A stretch of DNA of 64,000 nucleotides from Mesostigma viride (taxonomy: Eukaryota > Streptophyta > Mesostigmatophyceae > Mesostigmatales > Mesostigmataceae), in NCBI GenBank assembly GCA_009746045.1, contig RPFO01001486.1:33501-97500 (forward strand). The letters run 5' to 3'. Below are positions 1-11,412 of this stretch, piece by piece. The notes below the pieces were generated by a model. It was not told the DNA's origin. It saw nothing but the letters and a program-made list of their open reading frames with translations, and made no database searches. Both the position numbers and the translations under genes were made by a program. Position 1 is the stretch's first letter, and each line of letters starts with the position of its first letter.

Positions 1-717
1 AAGTCCACCAGCACAAGGTGCAAAGGGGACTCACCAGGCTGAAGGCGTTGCAGTTCCTCCACCAGTCGGCGAGTAGCGAAGAGCGCCTGTACTGTGTTGC
101 GACCTGAACGGAAGCCGTGCTGAGTCTCGCTGAGGTGCATGACCGTCCAGGGCCGTGCGCAGGCGGTTCAGGATGAGCCGCATAAGAAGCTTGAGGGGGG
201 CACTTTGAATGCACACCCCTCTGTAGTTGCCGGGGTCGGCAGGCGACCCCTTGTTCTTGTATACAGCATCGTGCGAAAACTGTGTTGCCAGGCCGCTGGA
301 GGTGGTTGCGACGACAGCAGAAGGCGGTTGCAGATGTCCCGGAAGAGCAGCATAACACCTGTGTCCTCGAATTCGGCTGCAAGTTTTACAACTGCGGCAG
401 GAATCTCGTCAGAGCCGGTGGCTGCGAGTTCATAACGCAGGCGCTGGACCGCCTCCGTGACCTCGCGAGAGGTGAATTAAGGAGGCATGTCAGATGGGTC
501 GCCAAGTGGGCCGACCAGCGGGGGGACTATAGGTAGTCCGCCGCTGACCTAGGCGGGGCCGGGGGCCCAGCGGGGCCAGCCAGGGCGGCCGGGCGGGCGG
601 TGGCGGCTGGGAGCAGGGGTGGGGGCGGCGCAGCTGTCCCCACGACCTCGGCCGTGGCCGTGGCCCAGGTACGAAGCCGCTTGGCTGGGGCGCCGGGGAC
701 GTCGTGGCGGTGGGGCC

Positions 718-1254
718 AGTTAGGTTAAATAGTGCCGGAACCTTTTGCCGCCTGAGGCAAATCGGGCCGGAACACTATTTTGCCCGGAATAACCACTTCC
801 GAGCACCCAAGTTAATTCGGCCGAATTAACTTGGGTGCTCGGAAGTGGTTATTCCGGGCAAAATAGTGTTCCGGCCCGATTTGCCTCAGGCGGCAAAAGG
901 TTCCGGCACTTTTTAACCTAACTAAAACCTGGCCTCGTGGAGGGTGGGTTGAATATGAGACATCCGCCTAGGCCACTAGGCACGCACCACTAAATGCGCC
1001 GGAGCTGCCCGGATCCGAACCCCTGACCTCCAAGTTGCACAGGTTTTAGTTAGGTTAAATAGTGCCGGAACCTTTTTGCCGCCTGAGGCAAATCGGGCCG
1101 GAACACTATTTTGCCCGGAATAACCACTTCCGAGCACCCAAGTTAATTCGGCCGAATTAACTTGGGTGCTCGGAAGTGGTTATTCCGGGCAAAATAGTGT
1201 TCCGGCCCGATTTGCCTCAGGCGGCAAAAGGTTCCGGCACTATTTAACCTAATT
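718..1254. mobile_element. Composite insertion made of two ~205-bp palindromes
   Basis: Two near-perfect palindromes (718-923, centre 820/821; 1,048-1,254, centre 1,151/1,152) flank a 124-bp spacer. The two palindromes are nearly identical, so they are at once direct and inverted repeats of each other. The outer ends AGTTAGGTTAAATAGTG and AATTAGGTTAAATAGTG form terminal inverted repeats. The unit lies inside LineX copy A between duplicated GGGCC (713-717 and 1,255-1,259). The intact LineX at about 14,410 has this site once and no insert. The inner spacer ends (AAAACCT...AGGTTTT) extend the inversion. No coding capacity; a non-autonomous DNA transposon or foldback element is the best guess. 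Confidence 0.85.
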
Positions 1255-2613
1255 GGGCCGGCCGAGGCCGTCGATCCGGGTGCCCGAGGCACTTGTACCA
1301 GATGACCAGGCCCCCTTGCCGTCGTGCTTCTGCTGGCAGCTGCGCAGGTCCTTGACCCGTCTGCTGAGCATCTGCCTTCTCAGCCTGCTCGTAGGCGGCC
1401 CTCAGAGCTGCTTGCAGCCCAGGTTTGGCGATCGGATCTCTGTTGCGGCGGAGCATCTGCCTGGCGGCGACCACTGTCGGTGCGTGACGGTGGACAGCAA
1501 GCTGCCGGCGCGGAGGCAAGGTGCCAGGGGAGGGTACGGGCCGCCAGGCGATACTTGGCAGCGACACCACGGAGGATCACTGAGATATCACCCGGCGGCG
1601 GAATGGCGTGTAACTGCTGTCGGCTGCCCCGGGCGTCGAAGACGGCCAGGAAACTAGCGGCCTGCTCTGCTGCTGATATCTTGTCGGCATCCTTCCGTCA
1701 GCACAATCCGGAGCACCTTCAGATCTGGCTGAGGCGCCAGCTGTCGCGACGGTTTCACCCCAGGAAACCGCAATCTGATGCGAGCGAGCACGAGGCGATG
1801 ATCAGATTCCACCGTGCTGACAGAATCTTGCAGGACGCGAGCATCGACAACTGAGGGGCGCTGAGCCCGACGTACGCAGACATAGTCAAGGCACACCACC
1901 CGATCCGACGGCCCAAAAAAGGTGGCCAGCTGCTCAGCGGGGCGTGCGAAAGAAGCATTGCATGCAACCAGCGCAGATTCTGCCAGCAGATAATTTCGCA
2001 AATAAAGGCGTGTTACCATTGGCTGTCGTGTTGGTTGGGGAATACTGAGCGCCCCCAGTGCCAACTGGCAGCGTGGCGTTGGCGTCGAGCAGCATAACCA
2101 GGAAGTGCCGAGCTGGGATGTTGGCCTCCTCCTCCTTGAGGGCGTCGAAGAAGGCCTCACGTTCCGCCTGAGCTCGACCCGCATGTGGTGCATATCCCAC
2201 GATAACGGTTAGCGTGTGGTGTGAATGGCCCGGCTCAGTGGCCGAAAAAGTGGCCACTAGCACACGCGGGGACCGCAGCACGATGGACTGGAGCTGCTCT
2301 GATGCTGCCGGCGAGCACAAGAGGCCCACACCACCTTGGCCCGGCGCGTCGCCGCCACCATAGTGGAACCGCCAGCCCGCACGCAGGTCGTCGACCAGCA
2401 GACCGTTGACCCCGTGCTGAGGGTCAACCACAACGGTGCGTCGGTGCATGCTCCTGGACCCCGACGGGACGGCGATCTTGTTGTCCGCGCACAAGGCGAT
2501 CAGCTCGGCGACGCGTTGGCGTGCTGGGGTGCCGCCGCTCGTAGAAGGATCTGCAGGGAGGGTGCGCACATTAAAGCTTGCAATACCAAGAATGGGCCGT
2601 TGCCCTATTATAG

Positions 2614-2713
2614 CGGGGCCGGGGCCGGTGGGGGTGGGGGTGGGGGTGGGGGTGGAGAAGGGTAGTGCTGGAGGTGGGGGTGGGGGTGGGGGGGGGGGGG
2701 AGGGGGAGGGTGG
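2614..2713. repeat. G-rich (GGGGGT)n tract in LineX 5' part
   Basis: Runs of G5-G9 separated by single T or A on the plus strand. The same tract occurs in the full LineX (about 15,756-15,836), so it belongs to the element. It lies just upstream of ORF2 in the element and is C-rich in the element RNA sense. Confidence 0.8.
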
Positions 2714-2820
2714 CGATTAGGGTTAATAATGCTTGTCAACGCATGGAGTCTTTCTTTCAGGGCGGATCTGATGCGTCGTCTCCGTCCTGGCTGGGGTCGC
2801 CGGCGTGTCGCAGCCGGCGT

Positions 2821-3850
2821 GTCGCAGCAGTGGACCGTGGCCCGCTGGCTGCTGAACTTCCTCAGTCACCTCACCGCCACCTCCACTGCCATTTCCGCCT
2901 CCACTGCCGACATCAAAGCCCAGCTCCTCGACCTCGACCAACGCCTTCAAGCCACCGCCACCGTCCTTGAGAGCTTGCATGACACCGCCGGCCTCACCGC
3001 CCAGGCGGTGAAGGACATCGCCGCCCAGGGCGGCGCCTGCTGGCCCGGCCGGCGATGCTCCCTCCACCTGGGCGGCCGGACTTGCTTAAGCAGCACACCA
3101 CCTCCACCACCTCCACCATCTCGGCACCGGCAACTCAAGCAACAAGCCCTCGACCTTCGCGAGGAAGCCGACATCGCCCGGCGCAGCCACAATGTCATCG
3201 TCAAGCACTTCGACCAGCCGGCAGGTGAGACCTCCACGAGCCTTCTTGAGGCATTTGAGCGCGACATTTTTGCCCCCATGCTACTCACTGGTGAGCTGGA
3301 CATGTCGGCTGTCCGCTTCCCGTCCCCCGCGCGCGGGGGAAGGCTGGCCCGGCACCCGTGCTCCTCACCTTTAAGTACATGGCGGACTGAAGCTGTCGTT
3401 CCTCCATGCCGCAAGAAGCTCTCGGAGACTCGCTTCACGCTGGACGACGACTTGACCCTGGCCCAGCAACAGCGGCGACGCGAGCTATGGCCGACCTATA
3501 CCTTCAGCTCCGGCAGAGCGCACGGCCGGGGAAGCCGGTATACTGGAGGGGGGCGGTCATCCACGTTGACCACAAGCCCTGGCAGGCCCCCCCTGCCACC
3601 TCAGACTAGGGAATATATACCAGTAGTGTAGATTAGTCAGGCTGAGCCTAGCATGTGGCCCACGCGCATGTGCGCCCATAATGGCCCCCATGGATGATGC
3701 CTTCAGAATTTAGCCACGCCCTGCCTATAATGGGACCCCCACGGATGTCGCATTAAGAATTTAGCCATGCTATGCCATGCAGAGAGATGCTCTCTGTCGA
3801 GAAGCCATGCCCTAGCTCTTGTATAGCCATCATGATCTTCCCCACATCAA
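2821..3850 (+). mobile_element. O1-A fragment, plus orientation
   Basis: Partial copy of the ORF1-only element O1-A. It holds a proline-rich linker, coiled-coil segment, RRM-like segment (about 3,140-3,330) and the L-D-D-D-L-T-x-A-Q motif (about 3,440-3,470). These are followed by the YWRGAVIHVDHKPW C-terminus and the 3' UTR to about 3,840. The ORF is frameshifted at least twice. The 3' end of the element (stem-loop and TTAA tail) is missing; the copy breaks off before the satellite. Confidence 0.8.
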
Positions 3851-3944
3851 TCCAAAAACGCGTTTTGGTTCCCTGGTAATTATTTCAAGATAGGCTAATA
3901 GTCAGTTTGGCCTCAAATTTGGCACCAAGGTACCTAATCAGATA

Positions 3945-4925
3945 TCTTATGATGCCATGTGGTCAAAAAATTTTTTGGGAGTCGGCACCATGGTAACATG
4001 GTGACATTTGCTAGCAAAAAATACCGTATTTTCAGCACTTTCTGGCATGTATGCATATATAATGACATCAAATGAACTCAGTTGGGCCTGGAACTTTGCA
4101 CATGTTCTAAACACATCCCATGCAGCATGCCCACAAAGTTTCAGGCTGGTTGGATGACAAATTGGTGACAAATGCTAGCATAAATACCCAAAAAATGCAG
4201 TTTTTCATGGTTTTTTAAGGGTTTTATCACACATATGCATACATAATGACACCAAATGAACGAGCAGTTGGGCCTGGAACTTTGCACATGTTCTAAACAC
4301 ATCCCATGCAGCATGCCCACAAAGTTTCAGGCTGGTTGGATGACAAATTGGTGACAAATGCTAGCATAAATAGCCAAAAAATGCAGTTTTTCATGGTTTT
4401 TTAAGGGTTTTATCACACATATGCATACATAATGACACCAAATGAACTCAGTTGGGCCTGGAACTTTGCACATGTTCTAAACACATCCCATGCAGCATGC
4501 CCACAAAGTTTCAGGCTGGTTGGATGACAAATTGGTGACAAATGCTAGCATAAATACCCAAAAAATGCAGTTTTTCATGGTTTTTTAAGGGTTTTATCAC
4601 ACATATGCATACATAATGACACCAAATGAACTCAGTTGGGCCTGGAACTTTGCACATGTTCTAAACACATCCCATGCAGCATGCCCACAAAGTTTCAGGC
4701 TGGTTGGATGACAAATTGGTGACAAATGCTAGCATAAATACCCAAAATGCAGTTTTTCATGGTTTTTTAAGGGTTTTATCACACATATGCATACATAATG
4801 ACACCAAATGAACTCAGTTGGGCCTGGAACTTTGCACATGTTCTAAACACATCCCATGCAGCATGCCCACAAAGTTTCAGGCTGGTTGGATGACAAATTG
4901 GTGACAGATGCTAGCATAAATACCA
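3945..4925. repeat. Tandem satellite, ~184-bp unit, five copies
   Basis: The marker TTTGCACATGTTCTAAACAC recurs at about 4,094, 4,281, 4,465, 4,649 and 4,831, giving a period of 182-187 bp. The middle units are almost identical. The first (from about 3,945) and last are diverged. AT-rich compared with its surroundings, with A/T runs. No open frame. Confidence 0.9.
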
Positions 4926-5392
4926 CAGAAAAAGCAGCTTTCTATTGTTCTTACAAGGGTTTCATGGCAATCATTCCACCTTGGTGTACAGAAGGTTCCA
5001 AACAACACATCATTACATTATGCATCATATTTACAATGCAGGAAGGCATACTTGGGGGCACATGCCTACAGTACAATGCATTAATAACACACCTCTAGCC
5101 AGCTAGCTAGCTATATAGTGGCTAATGCCACACCCGGGGGCACGTTCTCACGGCCCTGCTGCATCCTTTTCCTTTTCTTCTTCTCTGCATCTGACAGGGG
5201 CCTGCCCCCCATCTTCTCATCCACCAGCCTGGTGAGCACCCTGACGTTGGTGACTTGCGTCCGCTACCCTACCCCATGGCACGCTTGGCCTTACGCTTGG
5301 TGAAGGTGGAGGGGTGGGTGCGACAGTTGGTCTGGGTTTTCATCACCCCCTTCCTCCAGTGCATGCGTGTGCTCCAACGCCTAAGCAGAGAA
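4926..5392. other. No recognisable gene
   Basis: Edge of the satellite decays into unique sequence. Nothing recognised before the CA-rich microsatellites begin. Confidence 0.5.
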
Positions 5393-5490
5393 GCACACAC
5401 ACACACACACATACACACACACACGTCGATCCCTTACCCACCCACCCACACACACATACACATGTATCCACCCACCCATGCATACACGTA
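5393..5490. repeat. (CA)n and (CCCA)n microsatellites
   Basis: Runs of CACACA with ATACACAC variants and CCCACCCA blocks, leading into the (CACG)n array. Confidence 0.9.
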
Positions 5491-5706
<216 letters not shown>

Positions 5707-5716
5707 GTCATACATA

Positions 5717-7661
5717 CCCTCCCTCCCTCCCTCCCTCCCTCCTCCCTCCCTCCCTCCCTCCCTCCCTCCCTCCCTCCCTCCTCCCTCCCTCCCTCCCTCC
5801 CTCCCTCCCTCCCTCCCTCCTCCCTCCCTCCCTCCCTCCCTCCCTCCCTCCCTCCCTCCCTCCCTCCCTCCCTCCCTCCCTCCCTCCTCCCTCCCTCCCT
5901 CCCTCCCTCCCTCCCTCCTCCCTCCTCCCTCCCTCCCTCCTCCCTCCCTCCCTCCCCTCCCTCCCTCCCTCCCTCCCTCCTCCCTCCCTCCCTCCTCCCT
6001 CCCTCCCTCCCTCCTCCCTCCCTCCCTCCCTCCCTCCCTCCCTCCTCTCCTCCCTCCCTCCCTCCCTCCCTCCCTCCCTCCCTCCTCCTCCCTCCCTCCC
6101 TCCCTCCTCCCTCCCTCCTCTCCCTCCCTCCCTCCCTCCCTCCCTCCCTCCTCCTCCCTCCCTCCCTCCTCCCTCCCTCCCTCCCTCCCTCCCTCCCTCC
6201 CTCCCTCCTCCTCCCTCCCTCCCTCCCTCCCTCCTCCCTCCCTCCCTCCCTCCCTCCCTCCCTCCCTCCCTCCCTCCCTCCCTCCCTCCTCCCTCCCTCC
6301 CTCCCTCCCTCCCTCCCTCCCTCCCTCCCTCCTCCCTCCCTCCCTCCCTCCCTCCCTCCCTCCCTCCCTCCCTCCCTCCCTCCTCCCTCCCTCCCTCCCT
6401 CCCTCCCTCCCTCCCTCCCTCCCTCCCTCCCTCCCTCCCTCCCTCCCTCCCTCCCTCCCTCCCTCCCTCCCTCCCTCCCTCCCTCCCTCCTCCTCCCTCC
6501 CTCCCTCCCTCCTCCCTCCCTCCCTCCCTCCCTCCCTCCCTCCCTCCCTCCCTCCCTCCCTCCCTCCCTCCCTCCCTCCCTCCTCCCTCCCTCCCTCCCT
6601 CCCTCCTCCCTCCTCCCTCCCTCCCTCCCTCCCTCCTCCCTCCCTCCCTCCCTCCCTCCCTCCTCCCTCCCTCCCTCCTCCTCCCTCCCTCCCTCCCTCC
6701 CTCCCTCCCTCCTCCTCCCTCCCTCCCTCCCTCCTCCCTCCCTCCTCCCTCCTCCCTCCCTCCCTCCCTCCCTCCCTCCCTCCTCCCTCCCTCCCTCCCT
6801 CCTCCCTCCCTCCCTCCCTCCCTCCCTCCCTCCCTCCCTCCTCCCTCCCTCCCTCCCTCCCTCCCTCCCTCCTCCCTCCTCCCTCCCTCCCTCCCTCCCT
6901 CCCTCCCCCTCCCTCCCTCCCTCCTCCCTCCTCCTCCCTCCCCCTCCCTCCTCCCTCCCTCCCTCCCTCCCTCCCTCCCTCCCTCCCTCCCTCCCTCCTC
7001 CCTCCCTCCCTCCTCCCTCCCTCCTCCTCCCTCCCTCCCTCCCTCCCTCCCTCCTCCTCCCTCCCTCCCTCCCTCCCTCCCTCCCTCCCCTCCCTCCCTC
7101 CTCCTCCTCCCTCCCTCTCTCCCTCCCTCCCTCCCTCCCTCCCTCCCTCCCTCCCTCCTCCCCCTCCCTCCCTCCCTCCCTCCCTCCCTCCCTCCCTCCC
7201 TCCCTCCCTCCCTCCCTCCCTCCCTCCCTCCCTCCCTCCCTCCCTCCCTCCCTCCCTCCCTCCCTCCCCTCCCTCCTCCCTCCCTCCCTCCCTCCCTCCC
7301 TCCCTCCTCCCTCCCTCCCCCCTCCCTCCCTCTCCTCCCTCCTCCCTCCCTCCTCCCTCCCTCCCTCCCTCCCTCCCTCCCTCCCTCCCTCCCTCCCTCC
7401 CTCCCTCCCTCCCTCCCTCCCTCCCTCCCTCCCTCCCTCCCTCCCTCCTCCCTCCCTCCCTCCCTCCCTCCCTCCCTCCCTCCCTCCCTCCCTCCCTCCC
7501 TCCCTCCCTCCCTCCCTCCCTCCCTCCCTCCCTCCCTCCCTCCCTCCCTCCCTCCCTCCCTCCCTCCCTCCTCCCTCCCTCCCTCCCTCCCTCCCTCCCT
7601 CCCTCCCTCCCTCCCTCCCTCCCTCCCTCCCTCCCTCCCTCCCTCCCTCCCCCCCTCCCTC
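5717..7661. repeat. 1,945-bp uninterrupted polypyrimidine tract (CCCT/CCT)n
   Basis: Every base on the plus strand from 5,717 to 7,661 is C or T. It consists of CCCT units with scattered CCT units and a few C5-6 or CTCT interruptions. The irregular spacing of the three-base units suggests old replication slippage rather than a recent pure expansion. All forward frames read Pro/Ser/Leu and all reverse frames Arg/Glu/Gly; these are not genes. Confidence 0.98.
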
Positions 7662-8675
7662 ATTCATACACCCGTTCATTCATGCAGCCGCTCATCATTA
7701 ACACGCCTCCGTTGGGAAACTCACGGGGTATGAACTATGAAACGGGCGGTAAGAAAGGAAGAAGGAGCCGCCTCCCCAACATGCCGCCCGGCAAAGTCAG
7801 CGATGGGCCGTCCAGGAGGGAAACACTGCGCTTTGCCTTGTACGCCGGGGTGCGCAGGCGACGTGCGGGCACTGTCGCGTGTAAATTTGCCTGCCCGCCC
7901 CAGTCCTTCTCGGAACGCCTCCCCAGAGCATGCCGTCATGGTAAGAGCTCTTTTCGCCCGTCGCCGGAAGCTTAAACCACAAGAATACGCCGGTTAATGA
8001 CCAGAAAATGGGGGGTTGTCGACGTTATAAACCAGTAGCTGTGGTTTTTCCCGCACCCCGAGCACACTCCGGACGGGGCCAGCAAGCCCCGCCCGCAGGA
8101 TAAACACCGGGCGATGTTGCTGCGCCCAAGCGAAGTCATATAGCTGCAAGAAAAGACGTAAAAGCGATTAAAAGCACGACATGCAGTGTTGCCCCTGTCA
8201 GCGCTCCTATAATTCTCACTTTTTCGCGGAAGGGGCGTAAAAATCGGAAACGCAAAATTAAGGGAAATCCTACGCTGGGTTTCTTTGAAATGATGTAAGG
8301 AACTGGTGGAACGTGTTCGTTTCCACCGTCAAGTAGTTTGGGCAACGAGACCTTACCTTAAAGATGCACGGGTCTGGTCGGACGGCGAGCAAAAACTGCG
8401 CCAACTGCGTGCTTGTCCTCGTTCACACCCAATACAGCAGCTTTTCGCGAGTTTTTTTGTGAATATTATTTTTCCCTATGACAATGCCGTTCGAACAAGC
8501 GAAATCCGGTACACAATGGCTTCGTATTCCGTGAGCAATAAATTTTCAGCTACCATAGCCTTGCACACCGAATTTCAGTCAACATTGCACGCGCGCACCG
8601 AATTTCGTCAACTTTCGCGCGGGAATTACCGGGGAACCGCCCGGCGCTGCGCCGGATTGATGTGCCCCACATGAC
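7662..8675. other. No recognisable gene
   Basis: Unique sequence with only short overlapping frames of up to 122 codons and no recognisable domain. Short repeated phrases such as CACCGAATTTC occur near 8,565-8,605. Confidence 0.5.
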
Positions 8676-9137
8676 ATACGGCTCCCCCTTAGCTGGGCAT
8701 AGTGTAAAGATCATGAGGGACTGTAGTGTAAAGGCTGATGCATTATAATAAAAGGGTATTATAATAAAAGAGACCGGTGTTAAATGGTCAATAATTTGCA
8801 TGACCACAATAAACACATGTACTTGAAGGATGTATTGCAATGTAAATCCAAGTGTGGCAGGTGGCAAGTCACTGCCACTATATGTTCATTAATGAATAGC
8901 ATAGAATAATTATATAGTAGTAACATTTGTTGGATGCAGTGTCACACATCCTTGGAATACCCCGTACTTTTCAGCATTCACCTCAAAAATACCCCGTGAG
9001 ACTTAACTACAACTTGAAAAATACCCGTACTGCCGTACTGCGTATTTTTTCCCGTATTTTTTACCCCTCCTGAAAATACCTGTACTTTTGCAGTACGCGC
9101 GGTTTTTACCGAATACCCCGTACTGCCGTACAGACCA
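8676..9137. other. Old repeat debris, including GTACTGCCGTA-rich stretch
   Basis: A short O1-A 3' UTR scrap is recognisable at about 8,685-8,715. At about 9,000-9,130, repeated CCGTACTGCCGTACTG and CGTATTTT phrases resemble the inside of the small palindromic element at 10,671-10,862. It may be a decayed relative. Confidence 0.45.
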
Positions 9138-9656
9138 ACACGGATGAGGGTGCAGGTGCCCTGGTGCACCTAGAGCAAGGGTAGCTTACATTCCCACCCT
9201 TGCAGGAATTAATTAATTAAATAATTAATTAATTAATAAAACTCGTGCTCCCGTTGGGGAGTCACGGAGCACCGAAGTGCTTTTAATCCCTGTGTGTGCA
9301 CAACAGGAGAAAGGGCAGAGACCCCCACTGGTCTCCTTCATGCCAAAGGCATGCCACAGCTGCATTCGGGCATGTTAGCTAAACGGACACGCTAACGATC
9401 CGGCAATCTGTGGGTGCAATAAGACCCATGTGAGCATGACATAACATGGAGCGTGGGCGAGTAAACTGATCATAGCCATGCAAGAGGTAGCATGGCTGTA
9501 CAACAAGGACTAAGCTAAGGCTACATGGCTGGTTGTGTACCGCGCGTTATAGCGGTGCACGTGACTAGGTATGTTGGCACGGCTAGGCAAACGTTCTACT
9601 TAGCATGGCTGCCATGGCGGCAGTGACTACCAATGGATACAAGCTAGGGCTATTAG

Positions 9657-11285
9657 CTAGTCTAGCCCGCGGGGGGCGTCCACATCTTGCGGGTTGATCA
9701 GCAGGTCCCCGCCCCTCCGGCAGTACACCTTGGGCTTCTGGGGGTCCCAGTGCTTGTGGCGGAGGTACTCCGGCCACAGGTCGCGTCGCTGCTGCTGCTG
9801 AGCGGGGGTCAGGTCGTCGTCCAGCGCCCAGGTGAGGTCGTGCAACCGCTTGCGATCGACGAGAGAGGAACCGCTGCTTGTCCTCACGGGAGGGGAAGGT
9901 GAGCAGAACTGGTGGGGGAGCCGCCTTGTCCCGTGAGTGGGGAAGGCGGTGACACCCACGCAGTTCTACCTCATGCACCTACCAGGCCCATGAGGGTAAG
10001 GAGCTGGTCCTTGAGCTCGTCGGCAAGGGAGGTTGACGTCTCACCTGGCTTCCGTGGGGGAAACGACGCAGCACCACTCGGCACTCGCGGCGAGCGCGGT
10101 CGGTGGCCTCCCGTTGGTTGGCCTGGCGGTGGTCCTCCAGCTCCTGGAGCTTCGTGGCGATGGCGTCGGTGGTGGAGGCGGTCGGCTGACCGCAGCAGGT
10201 CCGCATTATTAGGAGAGGCGGGGGCGGGAGGTCGCCAGCATCCAGCCGGGGTGGCCGCTGGGATGCGATGGTGGCCGTCTGCTCCGCTATCTTTGGGACC
10301 TGTGAGGCCAGGGCCTCGGTGTGAGCGGTGATGGCTTCAATTAAGCTTCTTCATGAGCACGCCGCACTTGGGCCTCCACCTGGTTGAGGCGAGAGACAAT
10401 TAGTGCAGCGTGCGTTTCAGATGCCTGCGCTGCGGCGTGCAGCGCCGTGAACTGGGGTTGTATAGCTTGTGGACGACCTTGGTTTCCACATTGGAGACCC
10501 GGGCCTCCACCGTGTTGAGCGTCGTGTTCAGCGAGGTCAGCTTCTCGCGGCCAACGGCCAGGTCACGTGCTCCTCCAGCACTGCATGCTCGGATGTCATC
10601 CTTGCAGAGGGAGGAAGCCGATGTGGCTGTCGGCCGCACAGGCTGGGCTGGGGACGTGCGGATCCTGGCCAGTGTGAGCTAGTACGGCAATACGGCAATA
10701 CGGCAAAACCTCGGCGTATTGCGTATTTCGTATAATACGTGTATTATACGCGTATAATACGGCGTACTACTAGCAAAATTTCTAGTACGGCAATACGCCA
10801 AACCTCGGCGTATTGCGTATTTTGTATAATACGGCGTATAATACGGCGTACTAGCTCACACTGATCCTGGCCACAATTTTGTTCATAATAGGTAGCTGGA
10901 AGTAGCTGCACATGATGGCGATGCGGTGGTTGAGCTCTGGCCTAAGCTAGCTGGCAAGGAACGCCTCCAGGTCGTCGGCGGGGATGGGCCCTACGGCCCC
11001 ATGGAGCTTGCGTTCCTGTGATAAGAAACGCACTATTTCGGCGCACTCGTCTTTGGTCAGTTGCAGCCAGTTGGTGAAAGAAAAACATTCGTAATCTGGT
11101 AGGTACTTTCGCCATTTGGGTTCGTGGCAGGGTTTCTTGGGCTCGGGCGAGGCGCTGGGCGAAGGGTTTGCTGGCGGTGGGTTGGCAGGCCCAGACGGCT
11201 GGGCAAGGACGATGGCGAGTGGGTTGGGCTGGGAGCCGGCAAGCTCCTTTTCCAAACCCCGTTTTGCTTTAATTGGGGTCGTCAT
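9657..11285 (-). pseudogene. O1-B ORF1p-like protein (broken)
   Basis: It starts with MTTPIKAKRG and carries a proline-rich low-complexity region and a conserved SPEPKKP-type motif, also seen in O1-A as SPEPKRSRP. After a stop at about 10,947 the frame continues in pieces: a basic helix (LEDHRQANQREA), RRVVLRRF-like RRM strand, VLLTFPSREDKQRFLSRR, and the LDDDLTPAQQQQRRDLWPEY motif. The order (helix or coil, RRM, basic C-terminal domain with an LDDxLTxAQ motif) is that of L1-type ORF1p, an RNA-binding chaperone. At least three frame breaks and one insertion mean no protein is made from this copy. Confidence 0.75.
10671..10862. mobile_element. 192-bp MITE-like element built of two palindromic halves
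   Basis: 15-bp terminal inverted repeats AGTGTGAGCTAGTAC (10,671-10,685) and GTACTAGCTCACACT (10,848-10,862) are flanked by GATCCTGGCC (10,661-10,670 and 10,863-10,872). Inside are two similar halves, each opening with CTAGTACGGCAATACG and closing with CGTACTA. It is rich in CGTATAATACG palindromes. It interrupts the O1-B ORF1, so it is younger than O1-B. Confidence 0.85.
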
Positions 11286-11412
11286 AGCTGCTTGTCACGT
11301 GCGTAACTTTGGCAATACTGCGTTTCAGCCGTAACCGATTATACTGGCGTGTGCGTCTCAAAAAAGCCCTTGCAGGAAGTAGCCCAGAATGTATTAAAAG
11401 CCATATGCCCCT

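Larger units (their letters stand above)
1..2820 (-). mobile_element. LineX copy A: degenerate APE-type LINE, ORF2 part
   Basis: This stretch matches the ORF2 of the full-length LineX at 12,363-17,683 almost base for base, on the same strand, but it is broken by small indels and by a 537-bp insertion (718-1,254). The window edge cuts it inside the reverse transcriptase region. The endonuclease N-terminus (about 1,934-2,569) is open here across a point where the better copy is frameshifted, so the two copies complement each other. Similarity ends near 2,820, between ORF1 and ORF2, where O1-A sequence takes over. It is a dead copy. Confidence 0.9.
9209..11366 (-). mobile_element. O1-B: full-length ORF1-only retroelement
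   Basis: A 2,158-bp element bounded by perfect 12-bp TSDs CCCTTGCAGGAA (9,197-9,208 and 11,367-11,378). In element sense it has a short 5' UTR, one ORF1-like reading frame (11,285 to about 9,657), a 3' UTR, the stem-loop tail CTCCGTGACTCCCCAACGGG (sense of about 9,253-9,272) and a final (TTAA)n. The tail is the same as in the autonomous LineX. No endonuclease or reverse transcriptase is present, so it must use another element's enzyme if mobile. It was later hit by the palindromic insertion at 10,671-10,862. Confidence 0.85.

Noticed and set aside
924-1047. Possible tRNA or permuted tRNA in the spacer of the palindromic composite
   Set aside because: On the minus strand GGTTCGGATCC resembles a B-box and TGGCCTAGGCGG an A-box in reversed order, but the T-stem has only two base pairs and no acceptor stem can be formed.
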